DNA of 64,000 bases from Nilaparvata lugens (Eukaryota; Arthropoda; Insecta; Hemiptera; Delphacidae), in contig NC_052518.1 in assembly GCF_014356525.2 (NCBI RefSeq), positions 34,540,705 to 34,604,704 on the forward strand. The letters are read 5' to 3'. Position 1 is the stretch's first letter. Every line of letters starts with the position of its first letter. The translations under genes were made by a program, and so were the position numbers. Shown one piece after another: positions 20,341-30,129 of the stretch. The notes under the pieces are model-generated. The model made no database searches and was not told the origin of the DNA. It saw only the letters and a program-made list of their open reading frames with translations.

Positions 20341-20877
20341 TTTTCCTACAGTTACCATAGAATGTGAAAAGTCAGTAATAGACGGTGAACATGTCCTATA
20401 CCAAATAAAATGTTTGCTTGTGCAAATCTTTAGTATTTTTAATGCTGATAATAAATATTGCAACCATTCAACAACAGAATTATTTCAAATTCAGTCTAAA
20501 TGACAATAGAATGAATATTATAAAGTTATATGAGATTCAATTGTAATAATACTTCATCTACAAGAACCTCACAAACGTTATAGTTCACCCGTGACTAACA
20601 GTTTGTTATTCAATATCTCGCTTTAATAATCAGCTGTTTTACAAAAATTTCCAGCCAGCAACATATTCAGGTTTACCAACATTTCTTTTACTTTGCCCCA
20701 CTCTACCGTCATAAAGCGTGTTAACTATTTTGTGTTTTTATGTTGCAAATTTGGAGTGCGACAAAGTGTTTGCCGCACTCAAATCTACATTCCCGCACTG
20801 GGTGTGGGAATAAGGTATTTTGCGTACTATAATTGATGCGGGAATGAACACTTTTTCGTGTAACTGTAGGAAAACTA
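20341..20877. mobile_element. TIR element, non-coding
   Basis: TTTTTCCTACAGTTAC at 20340-20355 is the inverted complement of GTAACTGTAGGAAAAC at 20862-20877. No transposase is encoded. GTGCGGGAA-like words recur inside and just to the left (20215-20340), suggesting related repeats around it. Confidence 0.55.
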
Positions 20878-22020
20878 TTTATCTCACGGACATGATTATC
20901 TTATTCTTAAGTAAAGCTTACATAATTTCCTACAATATTGATCAAACAAGTTTTTCTGTATATTCCATAGTTTTCGAGATATCCGCTTTTTTCTAAAAAA
21001 AAACACATTTGCCTCCAATTTTTTGCTCTTTTTGGCCTCATACCATATTAATTATTGATGAAAACCCCTGCTTATCAACTTATAAAGCATTAAATTCTCT
21101 CTAATTTGTTGTATAATTTATTTTATGCATTTCCCCAAGACCGTTGCAGCAGTTTTATTGTCTTGAAATCTTCACTTTGCATCAATAGATCAATATTGAC
21201 AAAGGGATTTGGAACTTAATGTTTAGGACCCAATTTTTGACTTAGCAGCTTTGTTGGGACTAGTTACAAACACACTGAAGGTGGAGTAGGGCGTTGTGGA
21301 GCGTCGTGAACAATATCATGTTAAGTAATAAGATGCAACACACTGGAAGCGTCTACGCGCGGAGCGTAGCGTGGTGTCAAACTTTGGAACAAGCTGGTTT
21401 GTTTTTTGGAGCGTCACAGTGCGAGTGCCAGTCTGGTCTACTCTTGTACATAATAATGTACTTGTTCTACTACATTTTCCCACCATCTAGTAAACCAGTA
21501 TATTTAATGTTTGTCCGAATTCCCCTGTAATGTGTATTATTTGATTATTCAAAAGAGAACATTTATCTATAGCACTTTGAAATCAAAAGTAAGGCTATCC
21601 TAATCCATTTCATTCCTATTTCTATAAAATTTAAAAAAATCATTGATAAAATTCTTACACATAGAAATTGCATTGCCATAAGACTAATGCAGAGGTTTGA
21701 ATCGAGTAGTTTAGAAGTTTACTTCTAACGAAAAAAGGTTTTATTACAAGTCTTTCTTCAGCAGATATTGGATTCCTCCAATTAGTGACTTTTTTTTACA
21801 AATCAGGCACCACTCTCGTTAAAAAATAATCGAAGGTTGAGTTGACATTCGTATTTACTCAAAAAATCGGTACTTGTGCTTTCTTAACTTATTAAACAGA
21901 TGGTGATATTCACCAAATAGTTAACGATTCAAGTTAATTTCATCAACCCACTCTGACCTAGCAGGCTAAGCTAATATCCAATACTTTGAGTAATTATTCT
22001 CACAAAGTAATGTCCGTGCA
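20878..22020 (+). other. ACBD5 intron, nothing recognised
   Basis: Mostly AT-rich, with a short GC-richer patch at 21280-21440. No gene or element identified. Confidence 0.45.
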
Positions 22021-22414
22021 AACTTAGCCAACACCATTTTCTAGGCCCTTGAAGCTTGACGCTCAGACGCTTCCTGTGTGTATCATGAACACTCTTACCA
22101 CGCCAGACCACGCCCCGCTCCGCTCCGCCTCCATTGTGTTATCACGTACACCCTGAGTACCTTCAGAGGTGGGTGATGGATACCCAGGTGCTGCTCCTGG
22201 ACGACTTAGCTCAGTCGTAATGTGGGCGGGGAAAGGAGGCAAGTCGAAGTTCTTCTTCTTTCTTCTCTGTAGCTTAGCTGGCGTAGACAGCACCTCCGGG
22301 TGCTTCTGACGGTGTGGAGGTCGCTCTCTGCTCTGATGACACCACTTCGAGGTAATTTTGTATTGGCCTTACGGCCTCAGTTCCGCTCCAGTATAGTAGG
22401 AAGAGAAGGATGGA

Positions 22415-22790
22415 CGGCAGCCAACGGGCCGCTGTGCCCTGGGAGGATGGACGGAAGGGACGGCAGCCAACGGGCCGCTGTGCCCTGGGAGGATGGACGG
22501 AAGGGACGGCAGCCAACGGGCCGCTGTGCCCTGGGAGGATGGACGGGAGGGACGGCAGCCAACGGGCCGCTGTGCCCTGGGAGGATGGACGGAAGGGACG
22601 GCAGCCAACGGGCCGCTGTACCGGGAGAGGATGGAAGGGAGGGACGGCAACCAACGGACCGCTGTACCGGGAGAGGATGGAAGGGAGGGAAGGCAGCCAA
22701 CGGGCCGCTGTGCCCGGAGAGGATGGACGGAAATGGACGCACGGCAGCCAACGGGCCGCTGTACAAGGAGGAGGAAGGTTGGGAGCGGAA
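22415..22790. repeat. GC-rich minisatellite, 46-bp unit, about 8 copies
   Basis: Unit starts CGGCAGCCAACGGGCCGCTG and recurs at 22415, 22461, 22507, 22553, 22599, 22645 and 22691, then at 22742 after a 5-bp longer spacer. Later units drift (TGCCCTGG to TACCGGGA). The surrounding 22020-22930 is also much more GC-rich than its neighbourhood. The unit has no stop codon in several frames on either strand and its length is not a multiple of three, which creates long but meaningless overlapping open frames. Confidence 0.9.
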
Positions 22791-23061
22791 TGCTCTGTTC
22801 TGGGGCTCGTCCGGCGTTTAAATACTCTCCCAAAGTAGAAGGGATGGAGAACAGCCGCCGCCAGAGGCAGCAAGAATCCTCTCGATGCGCGGAAGATGGT
22901 GCGCCATCGGTACCCTCCTTATCTCCGCGTTCAGCCAGCTTACTGATAGCCGAGCGTCTTTCAATAATAATATTAATGATTTTGCAATATTTTCCCGTCA
23001 AAATTTTACTTTGTGACACCCCACTCCTACTTGGGGGGGGGGGGAGGCTTAGGCGCCCTCC

Positions 23062-23151
23062 ATGGCACCACCTTGAAAGGCGTGAGCCATCTAGGCATCA
23101 CCTTAAGAGGTGTACACCGCTCAGGCATCACCTTTAGAGGTGTATACCCTT
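23062..23151. repeat. Three tandem 30-bp units
   Basis: GGCACCACCTTGAAAGGCGT, GGCATCACCTTAAGAGGTGT and GGCATCACCTTTAGAGGTGT each begin a 30-bp unit. Each unit holds a small palindrome (CACCTTNAGAGGTG), with the paired arms intact in units two and three. A run of G at 23034-23044 precedes it. Confidence 0.75.
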
Positions 23152-23574
23152 AGTGTTTATACCCTTAGTAGGTAGAGTTTTGTCATATATTCAATAGTTT
23201 TAGCAGCTTTAGTTAGTGTCGTGGGTGAAATCTTCAATTTAGCCACAATAGATCATTTGAAAAAGAAATTGGAAGGGAATGTCTAGAACTCCATTTTCGA
23301 CTCTGCAGCTCCATTGGGAGGTGAACATAACAAAAGTTCCAATCTTTAACCCCTCTGCTTAAGTTGTGGAAGTTGTGAGAAGGTGTAGTAGAATTATCGA
23401 AAGTGGTTTTTCACCGAGCCTATAGTGAGGTCCACGGCCTCACTAATGGCAGTATTTGATTATCATTGGTGTTGCTACTCTTGCCTATCATTCGACAAAG
23501 CAGATAGCGCTGTCCTTTTCCAGCTCCGCAACCTTACCAAATCGTTTTTAACAATATAGATAATTATTACTATT

Positions 23575-23838
23575 ATTATTATTATTAAAGGAAAATCACA
23601 ATTAAATGCTGTAAATCACCCCGAAGACTTCTGCTAGTGCAAATATTGACAACAGGGTAAACAGCTAGATGAAAATTCGATGAGCGCTACTATAGAAAAA
23701 TTATTTGTCAGCCCGGGAATCGAATCCAGTACCTCCGAATTTCCATCGGTTTACCCTGTTGTCAATATTTGCAGTAGCAGAAGTCTCTGGGGCGATTTAC
23801 AGCATTTAATTGGGATTTTCGTTTAATAATAATTATTT
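23575..23838. mobile_element. MITE with about 85-bp inverted repeats
   Basis: The arm 23575-23661 and its inverted copy 23749-23838 share words such as TTTACAGCATTTAATT and GTTTACCCTGTTGTCAATAT (as read from the right arm). The loop contains GGGAATCGAATCC, which looks like a tRNA B-box but has no A-box or cloverleaf partner. Inserted next to an ATT microsatellite (23566-23587). Confidence 0.75.
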
Positions 23839-24308
23839 ATCAATTAGCATTTGAACTTGCATTAGTAACTTCCAATTTATTTCCAAATGTAGATATATAA
23901 TTAATTATCAAAATATTCAATATCAATTACAAAAAATATAATTAAATCATTGAAAGATATATTTTCTTGGCGAATAAAATAGAATTGATTATTTTAAACA
24001 AAAATGAAAAGTTTATATTAAATCAGATATATCGGTATCAGCTATCTTCTATAGAAGGCAGTGGCAAGGCACAGAATCGACAACGATGTTGTGCTATCTT
24101 TTTCACTGACATTATAACGTGAAACTCACTATAGGAAATCCATCATAGGAAGCTATTTGTAGCATATGTAACTTCCACGTAGTTATTGTTTTTTCGGCAA
24201 ATTGAATTGATAGAATAGTTTTAAAATTTGACAGAATACACATGATAATATGACGTATCAAATTAATAGACTAGCTATTGAATAAATGAATAATTAAATT
24301 TATTTCAG

Positions 24309-24474
24309 CTAACAGAGTCAGAAAACTTGAAGGAGAGTGCATCATTGAAAAAGAAAAATCATGAAAATGTACATAAAGCGTTGAACGGATCAGCAATTGT
24401 TACCACAGCAGATAATAGAGAACGAGAAAGAAGCAGACTTCGAGAAAAGAACAACGTGAATAGCAAAACGAAAG
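24309..24474 (+). CDS. ACBD5: ACBD5 exon: charged linker
   Basis: Acceptor TTTATTTCAG at 24308, phase 0 in, phase 1 out (AAAG|GTTTGT). It encodes a hydrophilic, low-complexity segment (LTESENLKESASLKKKNHEN and on to REKNNVNSKTKG) without a recognisable fold. Assignment to the gene rests on phase compatibility and position; a missing exon between 16472 and 24309 cannot be excluded because both borders are phase 0. Confidence 0.7.
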
Positions 24475-24663
24475 GTTTGTTCACATTTTATCTTTTAATT
24501 TATTTATTTACTTACTAGCCGACAGCTTGTCTCATTATCTACCCCCTGGACCCTTGGTTGAATAAATCAGATTCAGGGTCATATGCACATAAAAAGTTCA
24601 AACCACGTCTAGAGTAAGCGTTTTTAAACTTGAACGACGTTTAAACAACTAATGTGCAAGATA

Positions 24664-25600
24664 CGAGGGTATAAGTAATGCACACATGCTTGTAGAGCAC
24701 AAACCAAATAACCCCCAGAAGCGAGCCTGGTGGCATGTGGAAGTTCTATTTATCCTCTACACGGCTGCGTAGTTTGAAGGTGTTGTGTTCATCCAGTTTG
24801 GTTTGGTTAGTGAAAGAATGGCATCGTGTTCTGGTGTTATGTAAACGCGAATTAAACAATGCGCTGTTATCGAATTTGTGACTGCTGAGAAAGTGAATCC
24901 CGGTGAAATTCATCGTCGTTTAAAGGTTATTTAATTCTTGATTCTTCTCAATAATGATCTATGAAGTCGTCTCCTTCCTAACGGTAGCACTTAAAATTGT
25001 TCCCAGCATTCCAATCAACGCTGTTTATTCTCGTCTGTCAGACGGCGTGGTACCCATCGTGCACAGATTTTATTGTATCCCAACTGTTCAATAATGAGGC
25101 CGACATGTTACTTGGATATTCCAACTTGGTTTGCGATATGCTGTTGAGTGATTTGCCGGTCATTTTGAATCAAGTCTTCGACGAGTTTATGATGATTATC
25201 GTCTGTGGCAGTGATTGGACGTACGCTGGGTGTTTCATCAACAATTGAGGCTTTTCCAGGTTGGCAATCTCGAAATTTTATAACCCATCGATTCACGGTA
25301 GACCTATCAACAGTATTGTCACAATAAACAGCCTTTAAACGATGATGAATCTCACTAGGATTCACTTTCTCAGCAGTTAAAAATTCGATAACAGCGCGTT
25401 GTTTAATTCGCGTTGACATAACACCAAAACACGACGCCATACTTTCACTAACCAAACCAAACTGGATGAGCACAACGCCTTCAAACTGCGCAGCCGTGTA
25501 GAGGAGAAATAGTACTTCTACATGCCACCAGGCGCGCTTCTGAAGTTTATTTAGTGTGTGCTCTACAAGCATGTGTGCATTAGTTATCAGCCTACCCTCG
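24664..25600 (-). mobile_element. Palindromic mariner-family relic with N-terminal transposase fragment
   Basis: Termini CGAGGGTATAAGTAATGC and its inverted counterpart ending TACCCTCG are flanked by TA (24662-24663, 25601-25602). Bases 24664-24927 are an inverted copy of 25331-25600. On the minus strand from 25441, an ATG opens a helix-turn-helix transposase N-terminus: IKQRAVIEFLTAEKVNPSEI, then STVNRWVIKFR and RQITQQHIANQVGISK, typical of mariner/SETMAR-type transposases. The catalytic domain is missing. Here both ends carry the 5' part of the gene. Confidence 0.85.
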
Positions 25601-26119
25601 TAAATTACTTTTAACATGAAGAGGAGAAACCCATTTCTCCCTCCACAGTTTGTAGCATAGTCACAGACGGACATCCTGTGCACAATTGGATGCGCCGTGT
25701 CATTTCGCTTCAGGTTCTTGTGATGAACACATCTCCGTAACATACACAAACATATCACTTTGGAACATTGCCAGTGGATGGGAGCGAAGCGTTACAAAGC
25801 TCTCTCACACAGACACAAAAGAAGGAGAAGGCTGCTAGGTAGTGGGAGAGATTAGTGGAGGATAGAGCATCGGACCTCTCCGTCTTTGAGAAAGAGCCGT
25901 GTTAAAAGAAATTTATCTCGCACTTTAATTGTTATGCTGAACAGAAACGAATTGAACGTTTAGTTTGAACGGCTTTATTGAAAGTTGAGTTGGCTGACCT
26001 GATTCCTCATATATCCAATCAGAATACGGAAACAAAATTTAAACCTCTCCATTTATCTCACTATAGGTATCATACTAAGCACACACATGCACACACACAT
26101 AATGTGCTTGAATACAGTG

Positions 26120-27995
26120 AAATAGCATATAGTCCAGTCACTATGTACATTGGTGCATGCAATCTATATTGTAGTTCTGATTTTTTAATATATTATTTGG
26201 GTACATAAGAGAAGTCAAGAACCAATTTCTTCATGCAAAATTTCCTTGTGCTGGATACAGGGTGGCCCAAAAACCTCGTATTTTCGGCTCATTCTCCAGT
26301 TTTCAGCTATTTCTAACAAATCTCGTAATCTGACAGAAAAATTTGCTCTTTCCTTTTTTCTAGATTATGAAATTCTGAATAGAATGAGATCATTCGGAAC
26401 TCTCTATTGCCGTGCTACCAATTTCTCCTAAATAGGTTGGATAGCATTTTTCACCTATTAACCTAAGGAAAGTTATCGGCTCCAAAGTGGTAGATTCTTG
26501 ATAAACTATGAATGGATCTATCGCCTATGAATGAGAAATCCAATTTTCAGAGCAAACCAACTTATAATCTTCAGAAGAATTTTGGCAATATACAACACAA
26601 ATCTAAAAAAAAATAATACCTTACACACTTAAACATCCCAGCATCATTACAAGCTAAAATACTTATCCAGTTTATATAGTTGTAAACAATGGCTATAGGC
26701 TTGTAAACACACGAAACAATTATAGACAAAATTAGAACACTATAAACTGTTCAAAACTCAATTTAAAACATTAAAATTTTCAATAAAACAGAAAAATATT
26801 CAGAGAGCACAGAACACTTTTCAGTAGCCAGCCACCATTTTTTAGAGAAGAAGGAAAAGCACAAAGTACAGAGCAAAGCCTTGTAGACACACCTCAAACC
26901 AGTGACGACTTCATGAACACGTCACCAAAAAATTATAAATTACAAGTTTAGAATTTACATTTTACATTTGTTCTCAATAAAACTTTATTTCGAAACTGTT
27001 ATTTTAAATTTATATATCCTCTATATGATCTGTTAATTCTGTTAACTCTGTTTACTCTGTTTCGGTGATACCATGGAATATGCAACACAATTATTTACGA
27101 TAAATTCTCAGTCAAAAAGTTGTCCGTATATCGATTACTCTGATATTTACTATCAAGTTTTATAGATCTCGAATTGAAGATTCGATTCCAATCGAGAAAA
27201 AATGTAATATTACACTATCTCCAATGTGTACTGAGTTATGATTTTTCAAAAATGAGTGAAATTTGAAGAAAAAATCAATTTTGATGAATTTCAGTTTTTG
27301 ATCAACAATATCTTCTGATTGTTACCATTTAGATGTATAATTCAAAATCCCTCTGGGCGTATTTTTGTGCTCTACAATCTGAGATCAGGTAGAGCGCTCT
27401 ATCTCATATAGATTTCCAGGTACACCTGACAACAATGCTCCTTGTATTGTGAAAAACACCTAATTTTCAGCTTCAACCATCACCACCAACTACATAGTCT
27501 TCTCATTGATATTTCGCACAATGACATAAGTTCGTAAGATTATGTTCTATGAGAATCACTCGTTAGATGCACTTCATTTCAGTATTTCCTAGTGGAGAGG
27601 CGCGCTTAAGGACACCTCAAGGAACAAAATTTCAAACACTTATAACTTCTGACACAATGTTCAGATTTCATCGTACTACACTTCATTCTTTTCGGCTCGT
27701 CAAGGCGGTCCAGAATCATGCATCATAACTCAAATTCGGTCGAAAAGTGGGGAATTTATTGTTGAGTGTACTTAAGCCCATATTCCAATACACAATAGAT
27801 GGCCAATTTCTATATTCAATAGAGGTTTTTGGGCCACCCTGTATCCAGCACAAGGAAATTTTGCATGAAGAAGTTGGTTCTTGACTTCTCGTATGTACCC
27901 AAATAATATATTAAAAAATCAGAACTACAATATAAATTGCAAGCACACCCCCTTTTTTATGTCTATATTGACTGGACTAATACAATACATTATTC
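26120..27995. mobile_element. TIR element (26258-27841) on the axis of a palindrome
   Basis: The inner element starts CAGGGTGGCCCAAAAACCTC at 26258 and ends in its inverted copy at 27841, flanked by TA on both sides. The flanks themselves are inverted copies: CCTTGTGCTGGATA on the left, TATCCAGCACAAGG on the right, and so on for at least 110 bp each way. Either the element has very long inverted repeats or it landed on the central TA of an existing palindrome. No transposase is seen. In an ACBD5 intron. Confidence 0.75.
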
Positions 27996-28114
27996 TCAGT
28001 ATTTGGTACAACTCTACAAAGTTATTTTGTATACTGTTTTTTTTATTGTACTTTCCAGTATATTTAAGTAATGTGACTGATATTTATTATAATATTTTGC
28101 TTTTTTTGTTGAAG

Positions 28115-28204
28115 GTAATTCAGAGTCACAGACGAATGGAATTAGCTCCAATTGCGAGCACAGTGTCGAATCGAATGGTGTGATTGCCATTTCCAATCAC
28201 ACAG
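28115..28204 (+). CDS. ACBD5: ACBD5 exon: Ser/Asn-rich linker
   Basis: A 90-bp exon with acceptor TTTTTTTGTTGAAG and donor GTAAGG, phase 1 in and out, so it could be skipped without changing frame. It encodes NSESQTNGISSNCEHSVESN and a few more residues of disordered linker. Confidence 0.7.
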
Positions 28205-28347
28205 GTAAGGTTAATCAACGTTTTTATCAAAAATAAGTGCTAGTAATGTAATAAATGTTTTTTTCTGTTTCTTGTATTATATATGTCTTCAATATTCAAT
28301 TTTAATAGCCGTTCAACTAATCAGGCAACTAATTCTTATTTTTGCAG

Positions 28348-28508
28348 ATGCAGTTTTACCTGTAACGAATACTCTTATTGATTTGAGGAATAATGCATTA
28401 CATAATGTAAACATCAATGAAGTCGTTCAAAAAACATTATCTAGTCTCAAAAGCGATATCGAATGTTTGAATCTGAAGATAACGGCAGTCGAAATGAAGT
28501 CGAGACAG
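28348..28508 (+). CDS. ACBD5: ACBD5 exon: coiled-coil segment
   Basis: Acceptor ATTTTTGCAG, donor GTGAAT; phase 1 in, phase 0 out. The segment (NTLIDLRNNALHNVNINEVV, then KTLSSLKSDIECLNLKITAV) has heptad-spaced L, I and V and corresponds to the short coiled coil before the membrane anchor in ACBD5 proteins. Confidence 0.85.
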
Positions 28509-29064
28509 GTGAATGATATCATATTTTCAGTATTACATCTATCACTTATCTACAATCGATCGCTTTCGAAAACAAAAATCTAGTGGGAACCAAGATTGTA
28601 TCAGACTAGTTTTGTAGCTGATTTTTAAATTTATCATAAAATTATATCAGTATTATACAAAAACCAAATTATACAGTACTGAACTCATTGACCCACGAAC
28701 AGGTCTATGTGGACAATTATTATTTCATTAATAAAGGAAAACGTTTTAGAAACAAGGTGCACCATACATGTTCTACAACCCATGAACTAGCATTAAGAAA
28801 ACATTAAAACACGCTGCCATTCCCAAATACTAAATTACAACAATAATAGAATAATAATTACTAATACAATACTACACTATAATTCCAGAGTTTCCATAAC
28901 AAGCTTTGAACGCCAAATATGATCACAATTTTTTTATGTCGTCTTAAATAGTAAAGAGCTACTTCTGAATTTTTTTACTGTAGGAAAATAAATGGCAATT
29001 GATTTTGATTATTCCAAGACAATGTTGATTTTTTGAACAGATATTATGGCTGATTTTGTTACAG

Positions 29065-29220
29065 GTTTCAAGTGAAGCAGCCGTTCCATTTTGGTGGCCG
29101 TTTAGAGGTATCTCGGTACCTTCAGCCGTCTTCTTGATTGTGTGGCCTCTGATTGTGCAAGCTCTGTTCATGTGGCTGCAAATGCGAAGAAGGAGAGCAC
29201 TTCCCAGAATCCAGCCTTAA
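29065..29220 (+). CDS. ACBD5: ACBD5 last exon: tail anchor
   Basis: Acceptor TTTTGTTACAG, phase 0; stop codon TAA at 29218-29220. It encodes a tryptophan-rich approach (PFWWPFRGISVPS), one hydrophobic helix (AVFLIVWPLIVQALFMWL) and a short basic tail (MRRRRALPRIQP). A single C-terminal helix followed by clustered arginines is the typical signal for PEX19-dependent insertion into the peroxisome membrane. The likely 3' UTR contains a MITE at 29416-29622. Confidence 0.92.
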   Translation, partial: VSSEAAVPFWWPFRGISVPSAVFLIVWPLIVQALFMWLQMRRRRALPRIQP

Positions 29221-29415
29221 AAAATATCACTTCATCCAAGTATTTCTTTCATGTCAAGTTGGATTTCGAAACTTGTGAGGGAGTCGATGAGCTAATTAAA
29301 ATACCGTCTTGACTGCTTAGCAAATGAGAGAATCTAGTTTGTCTTGTCTTAATCGATGCTGAAGATTGTGATAACTTGATTATATAATCGTTCTGGTTAG
29401 TTGATGAAAAATATA

Positions 29416-29622
29416 CACCGTGTCCCACGAAGAGGTTTACACTTTTAATTTTATATTACGCGCCCATTCATACACCGAACTTATTTAAATTTCACACAGT
29501 TTACAAAGTAGGTTCTGAAAATATTCTGGGAAAATTTCAGTTCCCTTACCTTCGTAAAACAAAATGGCGGCATATTGATGTAATATAAATTAAACGTGTA
29601 AACCTCTTCGTGGGACACGGTG
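29416..29622. mobile_element. MITE with perfect 27-bp TIRs in the ACBD5 3' flank
   Basis: Left end CACCGTGTCCCACGAAGAGG plus seven more bases is exactly inverted at the right end (29596-29622). TA dinucleotides flank both sides (29414-29415, 29623-29624). It lies about 195 bp after the ACBD5 stop and is probably transcribed in the 3' UTR, where it could fold into a hairpin. Confidence 0.85.
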
Positions 29623-30046
29623 TACTGCAGTATATATTTATTTTCTTTGATTTTTAAATTTAACCATATAGTGCAATTATTATTCCAATATTGAAAAGAT
29701 TATTCACATTTTTTTTTAAGTGATGATTTGTTTATGCCCGTGAGTGATTGGAAAATAGATACAAATCGTTGACATGAACAAAATTCAATCAAGAATCAGC
29801 TCATGAAGATCTAGTTGAAAAGCAAAAAAGATTTGCAGCAATATCTTGTCTTAAAACAGGATTTAAACAAGTTTTCTTTGAAAGTGAGATTATTGAAATT
29901 ATTTTTTCATTTGAGCATTCGTATGGTAAAATTCATTTGAATGGTGTATGATTCTCTCCTGTGTAAGAATCTGAATACTATAATAATTATGAATTCATTT
30001 TAAATATATTTTATGTTATTGATGAATATTATCAATGTGTTTGTAT

Positions 30047-30049
30047 CAG

Positions 30050-30122
<73 letters not shown>
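30047..30122. repeat. TA dinucleotide microsatellite
   Basis: About 37 TA units with a single slip near 30071. Simple repeat. Confidence 0.95.
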
Positions 30123-30126
<4 letters not shown>

Positions 30127-30129
30127 ATT

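Noticed and set aside
22063..23137. Several overlapping long open frames on both strands
   Set aside because: They all arise from the stop-free 46-bp GC-rich minisatellite whose unit is not a multiple of three; codon content is repetitive and no domain is present.
23700..23735. tRNA-derived SINE, because of a B-box-like GGGAATCGAATCC
   Set aside because: No A-box, no cloverleaf and no poly(A) tail; the word sits in the loop of a TIR MITE.
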